From positions 55,111,221-55,175,220 of the forward strand of contig OX246740.1 in assembly GCA_945910005.1 (NCBI GenBank): a DNA stretch of 64,000 bases, given 5' to 3'. Of the stretch, positions 44,836 to 57,456 are shown piece by piece (position 1 is the first letter of the stretch; the number at the start of each line of letters is the position of its first letter). The stretch is from Isoperla grammatica. Lineage: Eukaryota; Arthropoda; Insecta; Plecoptera; Perlodidae. Below the pieces are notes generated by a model. It saw only the letters and a program-made list of their open reading frames with translations. It was not told the origin of the DNA and did not search any database. Position numbers and translations under genes: made by a program.

Positions 44836-47800
44836 GGTCTAGGGGAGGCTTACAGTGCAGACTGCAGACTGCAACCCCAACATAGATCAATCTTGGGAGG
44901 AAATCCGCGAGATAAGCACAAGCGGCAACGTTCCAAAACTTGGAATCCCTGCTCAACAATTTATTTACCCGAAATGCAACGCGAGCAACCTTGGCCGTGA
45001 CCTTGGCCCGGTTATCCAGCCAATGAGAGTTCTCACAATCAATACTCTCGCTACTGGTGGTCGACAACATCAGCAGGGCAATACAATACACGTAAGTACT
45101 TATTGGATGTACTGACGGTAGCAAATTGTTCATGTTTCGACACAAATCGCTAGAAAAGCGATTTTTTTGGTCAAAATATCATTAATTTATAATATTTTAT
45201 TAAGATCCAAAAGATATTCTTAAAAAACATCTTCAAAATTTAATTTGGATTAAATTATAGATATTTGGTACATATTATAATTTAAGACATTCGAGAAATC
45301 ATCCAATTTATTCAAATACAATCCATTTTGTATCCTGTTTCGAAGAATACCTCTTAAACTTAATAATATCTTGCCCTGTGCGTTATTGTAATATGTCTGA
45401 GTTGAATGTCATTTTAGAGAATCGAACAAAAATACTATACACACTTTCTGAACAATTTAAACACGAATTTTAAAATTTTCAATAGAACATCATAACAGAT
45501 TCAAGAAGTAATATTCCAACAGAAAGAAAACGTCGGAACAATATGTAGGCCTATCGCTTAACAGTTTAAGTCGTGAATACATTGTTGCATGATTAGTGTG
45601 TATCCTGAACAGAGTTAAACTTGCTTTGCAATCCACACTCAGTTGACCCGCGATTCAATATTCAAACCAGCGCGCGGTGGTCCCATCGGGGGCGAGGGTA
45701 GTTAGTGTAGCTATGGTCCGAGCAATCAAACAAACCCCAAGATGCAATTAGCACATTTCCTTCCTCTTCTTCCCTCTCCCTAATTGATCACTTCACTGCC
45801 ACAGGATCTATGTGACTAGCTGGTCTCTAAGACCAGTCATCTAAGATCTATTCAATCTTATCGTTACATCTATTCAAGGTTTTTATCTAGCGCAGCAATA
45901 AAAATAAAATCTGAAAAGAACTTCTTTTTGACTGATTTTGTACAAAATAGATCTAGAATTTTTTTTTAAATTTGCTATTGATTCAAATCAATAACATGAG
46001 ACATTTTGTTTCACAAAGTCTGTATTAAACGGTCAAATTTTTGTATCTACTTCTTGAATTCGATAACAAAAGCATATCAAATAGTAAGGATGTAGTAAAG
46101 ACTAAAATAGCAATTTTTATTGATGCTTTTTTGTATTTGAATTCGAGACGATGGATGAACAAATTTGACCCCTAAACGACAAGTTAAATACGGTGAGCCA
46201 AACTATCCTAAGCAATTATCATCATGTACGTCACGCCACTGTAAAGCGTTGCTTTCGTTAATTTAACATTACATATTTATAAATTATCTGCATATTGTCA
46301 CTGAAAGCCCCGTCGTTATTTCCCGTCACAAATATTTATTCGACATTTCAATTACAAGTAATTCACGAGTTGTATAAAAACTGTGCCGTGTTGTTGTGAT
46401 AATTGCACTCGGGTTATCACGTTTTCAAGCGCCAGTTGTGAACAAGTGTGACCCATAGGAATGTTGTTCAAAATTGTTTGTTTTGTTACTGCATACGGTA
46501 TTTATTTGCGTTAATAATTATTCGGAATTATATTGGTCTGGTATAATTGCTGCATTTCAAATGTTTGTTTTGTTCCATTTAATATACACTATTCCTGTAC
46601 ACAATGTCATGTTACAAATGAAGCCAATTGACTATTCTCGTAAAATGAAACAATATAGTTCAATGCCAAAAACACGGCATTATTATACGTCAATATTTCG
46701 GGGTATGTCGTCTGCTACCTCAGGCGATTTACATGTTAGCTTTGAGCATGCGCAATTATTGTGATACGTCTCAAATAACCAACATTTGTAACAGATGTGA
46801 TTACATACGTTCGATCTTCTACTTGGGGGAATTTAGTTACTTAAATAATGTGTTGGTACTTGGTGTTTTACGAGACGCACTGGACAGTTAGGAGGTCATA
46901 TCACGTCGGCCAATCAGTTTCATTGCAATATTCTCCGGGGTCCTAAATAAAGAATCCAAAATAAGGTGGGTGGAGGTGAATAGAGCTCAGATCAACTTTG
47001 TTTGTCAATGGTAGCGCTTGGTAAATCAGACAGTGAGTCGTTCTTGGAATAAAATATAAAATCGTGAAGCTTGAATCCTAGAAACGAAAGTAAACTCACC
47101 ATTGGGAAAACTGTATTTGTTTCTTTGCAAAACTTCCTGTTAAATTTATACGGTAGATGAATATATGTTTGATTTCTGTATTATTTACACACAAAATTCT
47201 ACGAAAAAATATTCCCGAATGTGAAACAAGTTTTCTCGTATCCATGACTCTGTACTATGAAGGTATTACATTTGATCACTGCTTAGTGGCTATATAGACT
47301 GCCCATGATCGAAGTTTTAGAACTAGCCAGGGCTTCAATATTTACTATTACTTCTACTAAAATATACCAGATGTAGATGAATTTAATAGTTCAAAACGAT
47401 TTCAAAATTATGAATTATATGAAGAAATGAACACGTACTTTGTGATATTTACAAATTGAACCTGATAGTGATAGGTTACTTTTCAGAATACAAGTGACCA
47501 TAATGAAACTCACACATAGTGGATGTAATATACATGGTCACTATTAACTCCAATTTGTCTGAAAACGACAAAATGTTTGAACGCTCTCATAACGTCCCCG
47601 CAGACACGCAGTTAAAAAGCAATTAGTTGAACGACTAGAAGAATTAGTTACCTAGACTCTCTAAAATTAAATTCCAAGCTTACATAGAACTAATAAGTCA
47701 TTCCCCATTCACGTTCGGCCTTTCTCCGCGTCCCGTCTATGAATCTACGCCTGTTGTTAGAGGAGAAGAGAAGAGTGTTGTTTTTATCGGCAAAGTTCGG

Positions 47801-50628
47801 TGCGTCTGTGACCCTCAAACTCGTAGCTAACTTGGGGGGTCGTTATTCTTGTCTACCTTCAACCTAACTGGCCGCATCGGGGTTGAAAACTTCGAAATGA
47901 GACGTGTGGGGGTGGGATGGAGACTTGTGAGTGCGTTGGGCGCATAAACTACCCCAATGTTCGCTGCCTTCACCCGCACCCGCGAGCAGGGCCGGGGTTA
48001 CGCTGCTGCGAGGGGTGGTTGTTGACTGTTGATCTGGGTCAAAAACGTTCCCCCCCCCTCTCCCCTACTTACCGGCTTCAACAACACTAAACCTATTAAA
48101 CCTACATAGTGATATGTTTTTCAAAATGATCAAAAATCAAAATTGCCTATACAAACATTAATTATAATAACAATAATAATAATCCTTCTTAGTTCTCAAT
48201 ATTGGTGCGATTTAATCTACAGCTAAATAATATAAAAAATGTATAGATCAATATTATTCTACAAACATCGGGAACATAAGTTTTAATTATAAAATAGTGT
48301 AGTTTCATTTCAATCTAGTACCCTACTCATTGGTGCGAAAAGCAACGTTGAGAAAATCGATTATTTTTCTGAAATTCTATTGACATATTTTATACATGCT
48401 TTACGTTCCGTTTTTAATTATAAGTAAAATAAATGTTTGTTTTTATTAAAGAAACATAATTTTAAAATATACAAAACTACTTTAATGTTATTTTTTATAC
48501 GATTGGTCCCCTATGACAAAATGACGTTTTCCCGCTAGAAATTATACGTGAACTGTTTTTTCACTTCTTAGATGTCATTTCTAAACCAAAAATATTTTTA
48601 TTCATGGAAAATAAAAAAAGCTCCTACAAAAATAAAAAAAATTGAAGATTTACTATTGATACTCGGTATTATTTAGTATCTCAATCTTCTTCAGACTGAC
48701 GTCAACATTGTCCAGTTCAGACTATTAAAGCCCACAGAAGGCACATATCTTTATAGTCATAGTAATCAAACTCAAGCAACATCGCCAGCGACATAAAGCA
48801 ATACACACCAATAAATTACAGTGAACATTCGCCCTGCTTTATTTCCAGTGATTAAGATTGTGTCCGTTTGAGCTTGTAAACAGTAATTACTTTTACATTT
48901 AATTTAACGACCGTCAGTGCAATAGCGTAACGAGCAATAAATTTAGAAATCTAGGCCGATGTCTCCGCTTTGCTCTCATCTAGTCTCGGAACTGGGTTAA
49001 GGCTGTCCATCCTCTATTAGTGTTTTATTAAAAATACATGAAAATAGATTAATAAAGAAGGAACCGTAAAAGAATAGTCTATAAAATGTTCAAAACTGAA
49101 ACAAAACGTTTTTCTTAGAGCGAGCATAGCCTCAATATTACATTTTACATTCACGAAACTCGAGCAATAAAAATTCGTTAAGATATATACTTTTAATATT
49201 GAGTTCTCATACTTTTTATATTTAGTTTTCATACTTTTGTTTATGTTAAACACTGTGTAAAAACCGATATCTTCAACAACTATTAGTGCATGATTTACAG
49301 AATACTCGTATACCGGAGACTGTACAAGAAAATTAAACAAAACCAAAGACATGATGACGCAATATGTAAAATATGAAACTTAAAACATTTATCCTGTTCG
49401 TTTAGGTTATGACATAGTATCGTGAATGTAAAACGTAATATCATTGAGAGTATACGCACCCCAAAAAATGTGTTTTAGGGTGGAACTATTTATAGGATCC
49501 CGTTTAAAGTACTAGTAGGCATACTTTAAGAAAAATACAAAAAGCTGAATAAACCGGCTTAAATCAGGGATGTGTGAGACAACGGAAAAAGAAAGGATTT
49601 CCGCCCTCGCTCGCTCGATAGAAAATGAGTCCCAATAGGCTTTGTGCGAATAAACCACCCTTAAACACTAAAGGATGAATAAATTCTCTTTCGGACGCGA
49701 TTGCCAATTTAGGAGTTTGTTTGTTTTCAAAGGCGATCGAAACGTTGGAGCGGATTTTTGAAGCGCGTTTCCGAGCAAAGATTTACTATGGATGAATGTT
49801 TGCACACGAGAATCAGTCCGAGAGTGGTAACTTTGCGTTTACAATGTTATTATATAAAAAGACAAAAATATTATTTTGGCTGGATTTAAAATCGACTTCC
49901 AGGTAAGCAAAGTTGACATAGCCTTTGTAATTAACTTCCAGAGAATCAGAAAAAAGTACTGAAAACCATCGGTTACTTTAAAGCTTGTAAAACTTCCACT
50001 CATCACATTTTTCGCCATCGGAATTAAAATATAATTTGACCCGGCCCCTCCACCAAATGAGTAACTTTTCCCTGAACTGTCTAAACCTGACCACATCTGG
50101 AGTAATATGAGTACTTTTTATCATAACATTAACCTTTTTATTTGTTTTTATAAAAACCGCCAACAAATCTGGACTATTAAAATGTTTTTATTTATTACCA
50201 GGCTAAACAAAATCTGATGAAAACTGCACTCATTAATCATTAGTATGGTAAAAAGTGTATCAATCTAAATCAATTACAAACAAATTAATTCTGTTATCTT
50301 ACTTGATAAATACTAATTCTACATTATTTTGTTTTAATTTGTACCGGATTTTGTCTACTTGTTTGAATTTGAAATAACTTTAATGAAGCGGAGAAATCGA
50401 GCTTACTTAATGTAAGTCACTTTATTACAAAGATGTCTGACCCTTGATATTAAAAAAACGCTTGCCGTCAAATCTCTTTGTCATTTGCAACTCAGAAAAA
50501 GCTTTGTTATTTGAAACTTTCAATACACAAACAACAAAGTTACCACTGATTTAAAAAATGCAACGTCATGAACAATGGGGATTTAACGGCTTGGAATCGA
50601 TCACAGTTTCATTTCACCAAACGTCACT

Positions 50629-50630
<2 letters not shown>
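44836..50630. other. No gene recognised over ~5.8 kb
   Basis: Frames at 44855-45115, 45145-44738, 46474-46764 (96 codons), 49352-49017 (111 codons) and 50096-49839 have no motif I can name. A small hairpin sits at about 45803-45852 (CTGGTCT/AGACCAG). 47470-47560 contains a weak inverted pair around GTGACCAT/ATGGTCAC. A CRE is at 48697. This is the least repetitive part of the window, so unrecognised exons here cannot be excluded. Confidence 0.4.

Positions 50631-50666
<36 letters not shown>
50631..50666. repeat. (GT)18 microsatellite
   Basis: Pure GT dinucleotides. The open frame at 50558-50842 runs through it as alternating Val-Cys and is not supported. Confidence 0.98.
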
Positions 50667-50667
<1 letters not shown>

Positions 50668-51556
50668 GCTTCAGAAGCGAAGTAGGCTCACAGCTCAAAG
50701 GGATTATCCTGTTTCCCTAACATTTGTACGAACATTCAAAGCAAACAGAGAAATAACGAAAAAGTGTGTTTTTGTGTTCTTTGATCATGAAATATGTTTT
50801 CCAAGCTTCACATGTTCACAGTCAATCATAACCGGCGGCTAGAGGGGATTATAGAGAATTTTGTTTAATTATCAGCAATTGTGAGAGTAGAAGCAAATCA
50901 GCCGGAACACAAACTCGGTTCATACTTCATCATAGAAATAAGCTACGATTTCGTGAATGAGTGTTATCAAAATAATGATTATTAACGAGATTTTGTCGGA
51001 TAAAAGGATTAAAAAGCACTTTATCGAGATTTCTTTATTTTCTTTTAATATTCGCTCCAAAATTTATTCCAACTATGCAATACGTGGCAAGGAACATCAC
51101 AATAGAAACTAACTAGCTTTCCAATGTTTTCTCGCATACAAGAGAGATGTGTTTACTTAATTATACATCCTCCTAAAGTGGTATTAATATTATCTAACTG
51201 TATAATTTTCCAGACAATTGTCATAATATTCCGTAAGATCACAAACTATAGCATTTTTCTCATTTTGCAAAACTAAGAATAGCCACTAAGTTTTTAGTAT
51301 AACAACTACTTATTTTTCATTATAATTAAAACTTTTTTTCTATTTCTCCCCTGTACCTATACAGTCTACTCGTCCCTCATTATACCCAGGTCGTAGCCAC
51401 AGGTCTACGATTGTTAATGATTGCTTATATTACATTTCTTATTCTTCTTAATAAATTGTATATCAGACGTAATATTTAAAATTTTCTCTAGCAATTCACT
51501 GATATACAAGATCAGTTTAAAATGAAGTATGTGTATAGCATATTAGCAAGGCTCAC
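50667..51556. other. No gene recognised
   Basis: AT-rich sequence downstream (on the minus strand) of the candidate exons. Any following exon should lie here or further left, but I could not identify one. Confidence 0.4.
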
Positions 51557-51675
51557 CAGGGGGTCCACTAGTTGGTTTGGAGTCGGCTCTCTGCTGCAGA
51601 CATCAGTAAGCGGTGGTTGATGGAGTCTCGCGACCACAGCGAAGCAGTGTAGATATTTTCGGTCACTGGTAACTC
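51557..51675 (-). CDS. Candidate internal exon 2 of an unrecognised gene
   Basis: On the minus strand the segment is preceded by GTGTTTTCATGTTTTAG, a reasonable acceptor, and followed by CTG|GTGAGC, a good donor. Its 119 bp are open in the frame reading (G)GVTSDRKYLHCFAVV through NQLVDPL. The other frame in which I translated it stops. It matches the phase-1 end of the candidate exon at 52147-52054, giving a continuous join. The composition is less AT-rich than its surroundings. No domain is recognised and no initiating or terminal exon was found, so it may be a chance open stretch or a non-coding RNA exon. Confidence 0.25.
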
Positions 51676-51677
51676 CT

Positions 51678-52051
51678 AAAACATGAAAACACAGCTTTAA
51701 CAACAATTCAATTTTAATATTTTTAATGATGTTTTTCAATTGTGAATCATCGAATAGTTTTTTTTTTTAGATTTTTGTTCTTTCTCATTGTATACATATA
51801 GGTGATATCTGCTGTCGAATCATTGTGTTTGATATTATTTTTATGTTAAAATTTTTAGAGTTAACAACTTAGTGAATTTTATACACAATGTATGTAATTT
51901 GTTGATGGTTAATAATTAAATAAATTGAGTTTTTCGAATTGTGAATCAACCTTTAATCACACGTAAAATACAACAACGTAATAACAGAAACAAAACATAT
52001 TCCAACCAAATATACTCGTACCTCTGTAACGTTGTTAATGTGCGTCTGTTT
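51678..52051 (-). other. Putative intron between two candidate exons
   Basis: Bounded on the minus strand by GTAAAC (from 52053) and TTTTAG (to 51676), about 378 bp long, and AT-rich with stops in all frames. A GT...AG intron with matching exon phases is the main support for the pair. Confidence 0.25.
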
Positions 52052-52053
52052 AC

Positions 52054-52147
52054 CTTGAACCCTTATGATCTTCACTGATATCCAGCGACCTATTGACAAG
52101 GCGCCGTGTTGAAAGTAGCGTCGAGACGCCCTCACAGAGTTCGCTTC
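52054..52147 (-). CDS. Candidate internal exon 1 of an unrecognised gene
   Basis: On the minus strand it is preceded by ACGTGTGTTACAG and followed by TTCAAG|GTAAAC, both good splice consensus matches. The 94 bp read EANSVRASRRYFQHGALSIG and continue RWISVKIIRVQ, ending in phase 1, which fits the 2-base start of the exon at 51675. The product would be basic (many Arg/Lys). I recognise no family. Upstream exons or a promoter were not identified. Confidence rests only on splice signals and frame agreement. Confidence 0.25.
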
Positions 52148-52708
52148 CTGTAACACACGTTAACGTCGTTTACAATCAAAGCCAGAGAATAATAACTTTA
52201 CACGATCCTTCTTACCTCAAGTGTATCACATTCGTTCTCTAGTTATCCGAGCATCGAACCAGTGACCTCATTCACCCACGGCAACTTAGCAGGGATCAGC
52301 TCTATAAACCAGGGTCGACAACCTCCGTTGGTTTGGTGCCAAAATAAGCAACACGGATATTTATTTTGATTTTCTTCTAATATATATTGTCAACAATTCT
52401 CATCAAAAAAATCATTGTATGTACTTGTCCCACAACAACCTTACAGATGCTTTCGTAATATACAGGGGGTTCGTGGCCAATAGACGACTTAGAATTGCTC
52501 TAGAGGGCCGTGGTAACCTCTGTCTAAGGCTTATCGATAGACCAATGAAAACAATGTTTAACAAAAACTCCTAGTCCTCAAATGTTATGTTGACGTAGAA
52601 AATCAATTACAATAGGTATATTCTCGACCAAATGTATGAATAAATTAAAAGACGTTTCAAAAAGGTGCATTTTTCACTGTTCGTGCATTGTTGTCATTGA
52701 AGACCTAA
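52148..52708. other. No gene recognised
   Basis: Upstream of the candidate exons on the minus strand. No start exon or core promoter can be named. Confidence 0.4.
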
Positions 52709-52876
52709 AGGTGCATTCACAATCTTTACTAGTACTATGGTTTAATGATTAAGACTAATCCACAGGCTTCTTTCATTGGCTGGGAGGGAGAATACTGCGC
52801 TCTGATTGGCTGTGACTAAGGTTTGTCTTAGTCTTATCATTCAACCATAGTACTAGTTAAGATTGTGAATGCACCT
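52709..52876. mobile_element. Harbinger-like MITE with TAA duplication
   Basis: This 168-bp element starts AGGTGCATTCACAATCTTTA and ends TAAGATTGTGAATGCACCT, flanked by direct TAA at 52706-52708 and 52877-52879. Arms of about 55 bp include ACTAGTACTATGGTT and AGACTAA. The loop contains paired CATTGGCTG/GATTGGCTG motifs. The 3-bp TAA target suggests PIF/Harbinger. Confidence 0.9.
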
Positions 52877-52879
52877 TAA

Positions 52880-53659
52880 AGGGGCGTGGTTAATTATATA
52901 TATAAGGGTCCTAAATCATTTCTGGAACAGCCTCAATTTTAAATACCGATCGCTGATTAGTCAAGAGTCTACGACGGGTTGTTTGGTACAGATATACCCG
53001 GAAGAGAATTTTGTATTTCATGTTATATGATTCGAACACTTCCGACTATGATAATGCAACGTTGATCTTTTAATACCATTGAGGTTTGTTTATCGAACAG
53101 GGAATAGTGTTTAATACGAAGCTTTACCGAACAAACCGCTGAATCCGCTCCAGTTAGAGAATCCATTATTAATTAAACACACACAGGCCAACAACTGGGA
53201 TAATACTTGCATGGTATTTGCCCGTAACTAGGTATTCCCCAACTGGAAATTACTAAGCGCTTGCACTTAATATTTCCAGGTGAGAAAATGAACACAACTA
53301 TTACTAAACAGTAACAAGTAAGAGAAATGTACATACAATTTGAAAAGTTGAATTAAGAAATCATAAAAGGCAATTTTATAACCAAAAAATTATATTTTAC
53401 TTTAAAACCTGTAGATTGTAAGATAAAATTTGTCACCAAATAAGTTATGATTGTTATATTATAAAATACCCCATGTTGCACTGTCTAGTGCTGCTATCTA
53501 GTGCAACTACAAGTTTACAGAACATCTCCTATTGAGAACACATTCTGCGTTCGCCTCAGAAACTACTTCGAAAACTAAAACGAGATATCAAACGAAAGAA
53601 ACTCGGTATGAATAACCTACTTCTCGATGGTAATTTAAGATCGGTACGTGACTGGATTA
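52880..53659. other. No gene seen
   Basis: AT-rich sequence between the Harbinger-like MITE and the reverse-transcriptase relic; nothing recognised. Confidence 0.45.
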
Positions 53660-53875
53660 TCAGTCAAGTGGAAGCTTCAATATAACTATGAGTAGTATGA
53701 GGACTGGTAAGTGCATAGATATCAGCTGACTGGTAATGGCGTACAGAGAGCTTGGGGAAAAATACTTCAACATTACTTTCAATGTGTTTTGAAGTACCCC
53801 GTCTGGGCCAGCGGTAGAACTTTGCCTAAGTAATTGGCTCGTAATTGGCGACAAAATGAGAACCCTTCCCAACAT
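53660..53875 (-). pseudogene. Non-LTR retrotransposon reverse-transcriptase fragment (weak)
   Basis: The 71-codon minus frame contains SPITSQLLRQSSTAGPDGVL around residues 9-28. In Jockey/CR1-type reverse transcriptases a conserved (K/S)-(A/S)-x-GPDG motif sits just after a short alpha-helical stretch of this kind and is followed by a hydrophobic helix. Here QNTLKVMLKYFSPSSLYAITSQLI fits that pattern. No catalytic YADD box or further domain is found downstream, so at most it is a short 5'-proximal relic of the domain. Confidence 0.4.
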
Positions 53876-54552
53876 CCCACTATCACATTGCTCTCCCTAC
53901 TGATTATCCATTCCTTCCATTGCTGAACTCCCCATATGGCAACATCGGTGATGGATTTGATTCGGCCATCATCTTATGAGTGAGCTAATCGTTACCACAC
54001 CAATAAGAAGAAGAAGTCTTAAAGCCTTGTTATAAGGAAATAAAATCACTAAATTAATGTATTTTTCAATTTTTTATATTATTTTAAAATTAATCAATTA
54101 GCAATTTTAATGAAAACCGTATTTTGATTCCTGTTTGCAAATAAAGGCATTATTATTATTTTGTATCAAGCTGAAAGTATGTCTTTTTAAACTTACAGAC
54201 GTGTTTAATGTATGTATGGTATAATGATGTTCGTTCTCTCAAGCTTTTCTTCTCACCGTCAAAACTCACTGTCTAGTTGAGGGAAAAGTGTAGCTACACA
54301 ACTTTTCCTGACAAAAATGCAAACAATTTGCAAGTTTTGTGCTTGTTCTATTTCATCAAACTACCTGACCTAGTAGCGCTGACAAATTTAATTACAGCAG
54401 TGTTGTAAGAAGTGTGATACAAACGAACGCCCGTATCCGACATAATAAGTAGAATGGAGACTCATTTCCATGCTGACGAGCAAACCTTGCGAGGCGAGCG
54501 AATGCTTTTCTCTTTGTTTCTTTGCAATTTATGAAGAATTGTTTTACGACGA
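53876..54552. other. No gene seen
   Basis: Contains an AATAAGAAGAAGAAG stretch at 54001-54015 and otherwise AT-rich DNA without a recognisable frame. Confidence 0.45.
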
Positions 54553-55079
54553 AGAGTAGTCCCACTATAAACACCACATGAAATTAACGTGTTTAAATAA
54601 TATCTATAGAACGCTTCACAATATTAAAAAAGCATTAAAATCCCGCATTGTTGTTTCGAAGATCTAAATACTAGATTTAAAAAACGACAAATATTTGTAT
54701 TATTACGGTTAATATTGTAAATTCAAAATAAAGTACAATTAATTATTAATATCCAGTAAAAGGATAAAAACGATTGAAACTTTTTGAATCCAGTTCTTTA
54801 AGAGAAACCACAATTAAGCATGATCACTTTTTATATTAGTGTGTAGCGATCACAAGATATTACTAAAACACTTAAATTTCGTGATGTTTTTTTTTTTTTT
54901 TTTTTTAGTGGGACTACCAAAACAACCACTCGAAACTTTTCAAAACTTTTTGAATCCAGTTCTTTTAGAGAAGCCACAATTAAACATGATCACTATTTAT
55001 AATATTGTGTAGCGTTAACAAGATATTACTAAAAACATTAAATTTCGTGCTGCTTTTTTTTTTTTTTTAGTGGGACTAC
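54553..55079. mobile_element. TIR element with tandemly duplicated right arm
   Basis: The left end TAGTCCCACTATAAACACCA is matched in inverted form by TAGTGGGACTACC at the right end. Homology continues inward (GAAATT, AATATCT, AACGCT(T/A)CACAATATT). The right arm, from TTTTTGAATCCAGTTCTTT through a T15-T20 run to AGTGGGACTACC, occurs twice (54781-54919 and 54947-55079; 166-bp period). There is no coding frame, and the target duplication is unclear. Confidence 0.75.
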
Positions 55080-57365
55080 CCTTTTTTCGTAAGAGTGGAA
55101 TCAATGTAAGGTCGCACTGGGCACCCCTACTTACAGTGTCACAACCCCTAGACAAGACTCACTGGGCAGAGAGTTGCCACTGTGACTCAAGAGAAGCGAC
55201 ACCACGTTAATCCCACGGCTCAAGAACGTAGCAAACATAACAAGGATTAAGAGAGATTACCACCACTTCAACAGGACGCACGAAAAGTGAAGGCGCAACA
55301 AACTAAACTATACACTCTCTTCATCTCGACGCGTTAAAGTTTCAAAAACAATGGCGAATTATATTTGAATACATTGTTTTGTTTCTCATTTGAATGAACT
55401 TGTGAAGTTTCGCGGGGGGGGGGGGGGCTGCTTATTCGAGAGAGTTTGCTCGATATGAAATAACTAAGATGAAGTTGAGTAAGTTCACAACGTCCTTATG
55501 TCTTATGTTAATTAATAACTTTCTGGTTTACTCAACTATCTTCGCCGAATGGGAGAAGAGGATTATTAGTTAGAACAGATGCACAGAGCATAGTTCTAGT
55601 TGGGAAACAGTACGCGCGAGTTGTCATTCGCAGAGCGTGCCGGATGTTTTGTTTCCTGTGAGTACAATGTTGGGGTAATAGTCCGTAAATCCCCTGGCGG
55701 GGGCTCGTCGAACCTCTGCTAAGGGATTGATGGACGTTGCATTGACCCTTCACATCAATGTCTAGGTCCAATTTAGACAAAATTATAATATAACTTACTG
55801 AATTTGTTTATAGAAGGTAACTTTTCTTCAATATGATAGTTAGTTTGTATTAAATACTGATTTTTGGGTAGCAAAGTTTTGAGTTTTTTTCTGTTAAACA
55901 AACTGTGTTACAGCCATATTTTACGAGTAGTTATAAACGATCTGAAAATAGTTCGAAACAAATCAACGATACAATTAAAACCTGCCTATAGAAAACAAAT
56001 CACAAAAGTAGGGAAACCCTTAGGTGATCAGTCTTTCTTTCTATATTTGTACAATATTGTTTGTTGTAGTTAAGTGTGGGTTTACTTGTTATTTCTAAAT
56101 GCTTTAAAATTTAGTTTTATAATCGCATGGATAGACTTTAACAACAAAATCTATAACGACTCAATATTTATAAGTACTCTAACATAAGCCTGATAACTCA
56201 ATCGAATTCTACCTGCCTTTCTTATTCTTTCCTCTCATCTTTATATTTTTAAAATCTTTGTAATGGAAGAAGTAACTTTTCTCGTCAAGCTTTAATCCGC
56301 GGCTCGATTACTTCAATACGGCCGCGGTTCAACTATGGCGGCCGGGTCGAAAGTGGAAATTAATTTAAAACTATATAATCTCTTAACCCTTTCCTTAAGA
56401 GTTTTCCGTTCGATGACGATGAACTCGCGAGGGAAACTTCAGGAAAATTTAATTATTAAGATATCAAAGAAGTTGTGATGTGTTCAGCGCTATACGGCAA
56501 CACCGAACTCGTTACTTCACGGATCAAAGACTTGGGGCGACGTCTATTAACATTTATAATCATGTCAACTTTATAAATATATAATACATGTTAAGAGTAA
56601 TTTAGCAACGAATCCAGTGATGAAAGATTAATGAAAGTCGAGAGATGCAAGCCGTTTGAAAGTCTTATTTCTTCCGCTACTTTTACTGAGGGAATGAATA
56701 GTTTGTCATATTTAAGTTTACCCAAACACAAGCTTACGAAATAGCCATATTAACTTAATTTTCCACTTCTCTAGTTTCTAATTGAAACACGATTATGAGG
56801 AATAATTTAAGACCCTTATTGGTTACATGGAAATTACTAACACTCCCTCCAAAGCAGAAGCCCCCTGCATCGTCCACAAATTTAAAAATGTTCCTAAACA
56901 TCCTAAATAATCTATGTATATTGTAAATTATAGGTTATTACTGTTCAACAGATTGTAGTATCAATTATTATTTCTAGTTAATGATGCTTTACTGGGCAGG
57001 AAAGATTGAGCTGGCTATATTACAAGTCACGCTGAGCGAAGGCAGTGATTAAATTGTTACAGATGATTTATGTACGAGTAAATTAGAAAGCTACTATGGA
57101 TGTAGTGAACGGTTAATTTTCTCATAATAAATGCACGTCACAAAATATGAGCGTTAAAGTGCAATATTTTGTGTCGAGGAACGCGCTGAGAGGGTAGTGA
57201 TGGGTTGGGGTTGCGAGGGCTAATAGACGTCGGCAAACACGGTGTATCTAGTGCGTTGAGGGTAACATGCGGTCTACACGGAACTAAAAGTGAGGTCTTA
57301 CTTGAGAAATAATGACAACAAGAAATTATCTTTCATGGAAAATACCACGGAGTACGAAATATACT
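55080..57365. other. No gene recognised
   Basis: G14 run at 55414-55427. Frames at 55780-55532 (82 codons) and 55864-56073 lack motifs. The segment 56280-56350 is GC-richer, with CGGCCGCGG near 56320. No promoter or exon can be supported. Confidence 0.4.
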
Positions 57366-57456
57366 AACTGACTGACTGACTGACTGACTGACTGACTGAC
57401 TGACTGACTGACTGACTGACTGACTGACTGACTGACTGACTTACTTACTTACTTAC
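57366..57456. repeat. (ACTG)n followed by (TTAC)n
   Basis: About 18 ACTG units to 57440, then four TTAC units; a compound tetranucleotide microsatellite. Confidence 0.97.

Noticed and set aside
50558..50842. 94-codon frame near 50.6 kb
   Set aside because: Its middle is a GT microsatellite translated as Val-Cys repeats.
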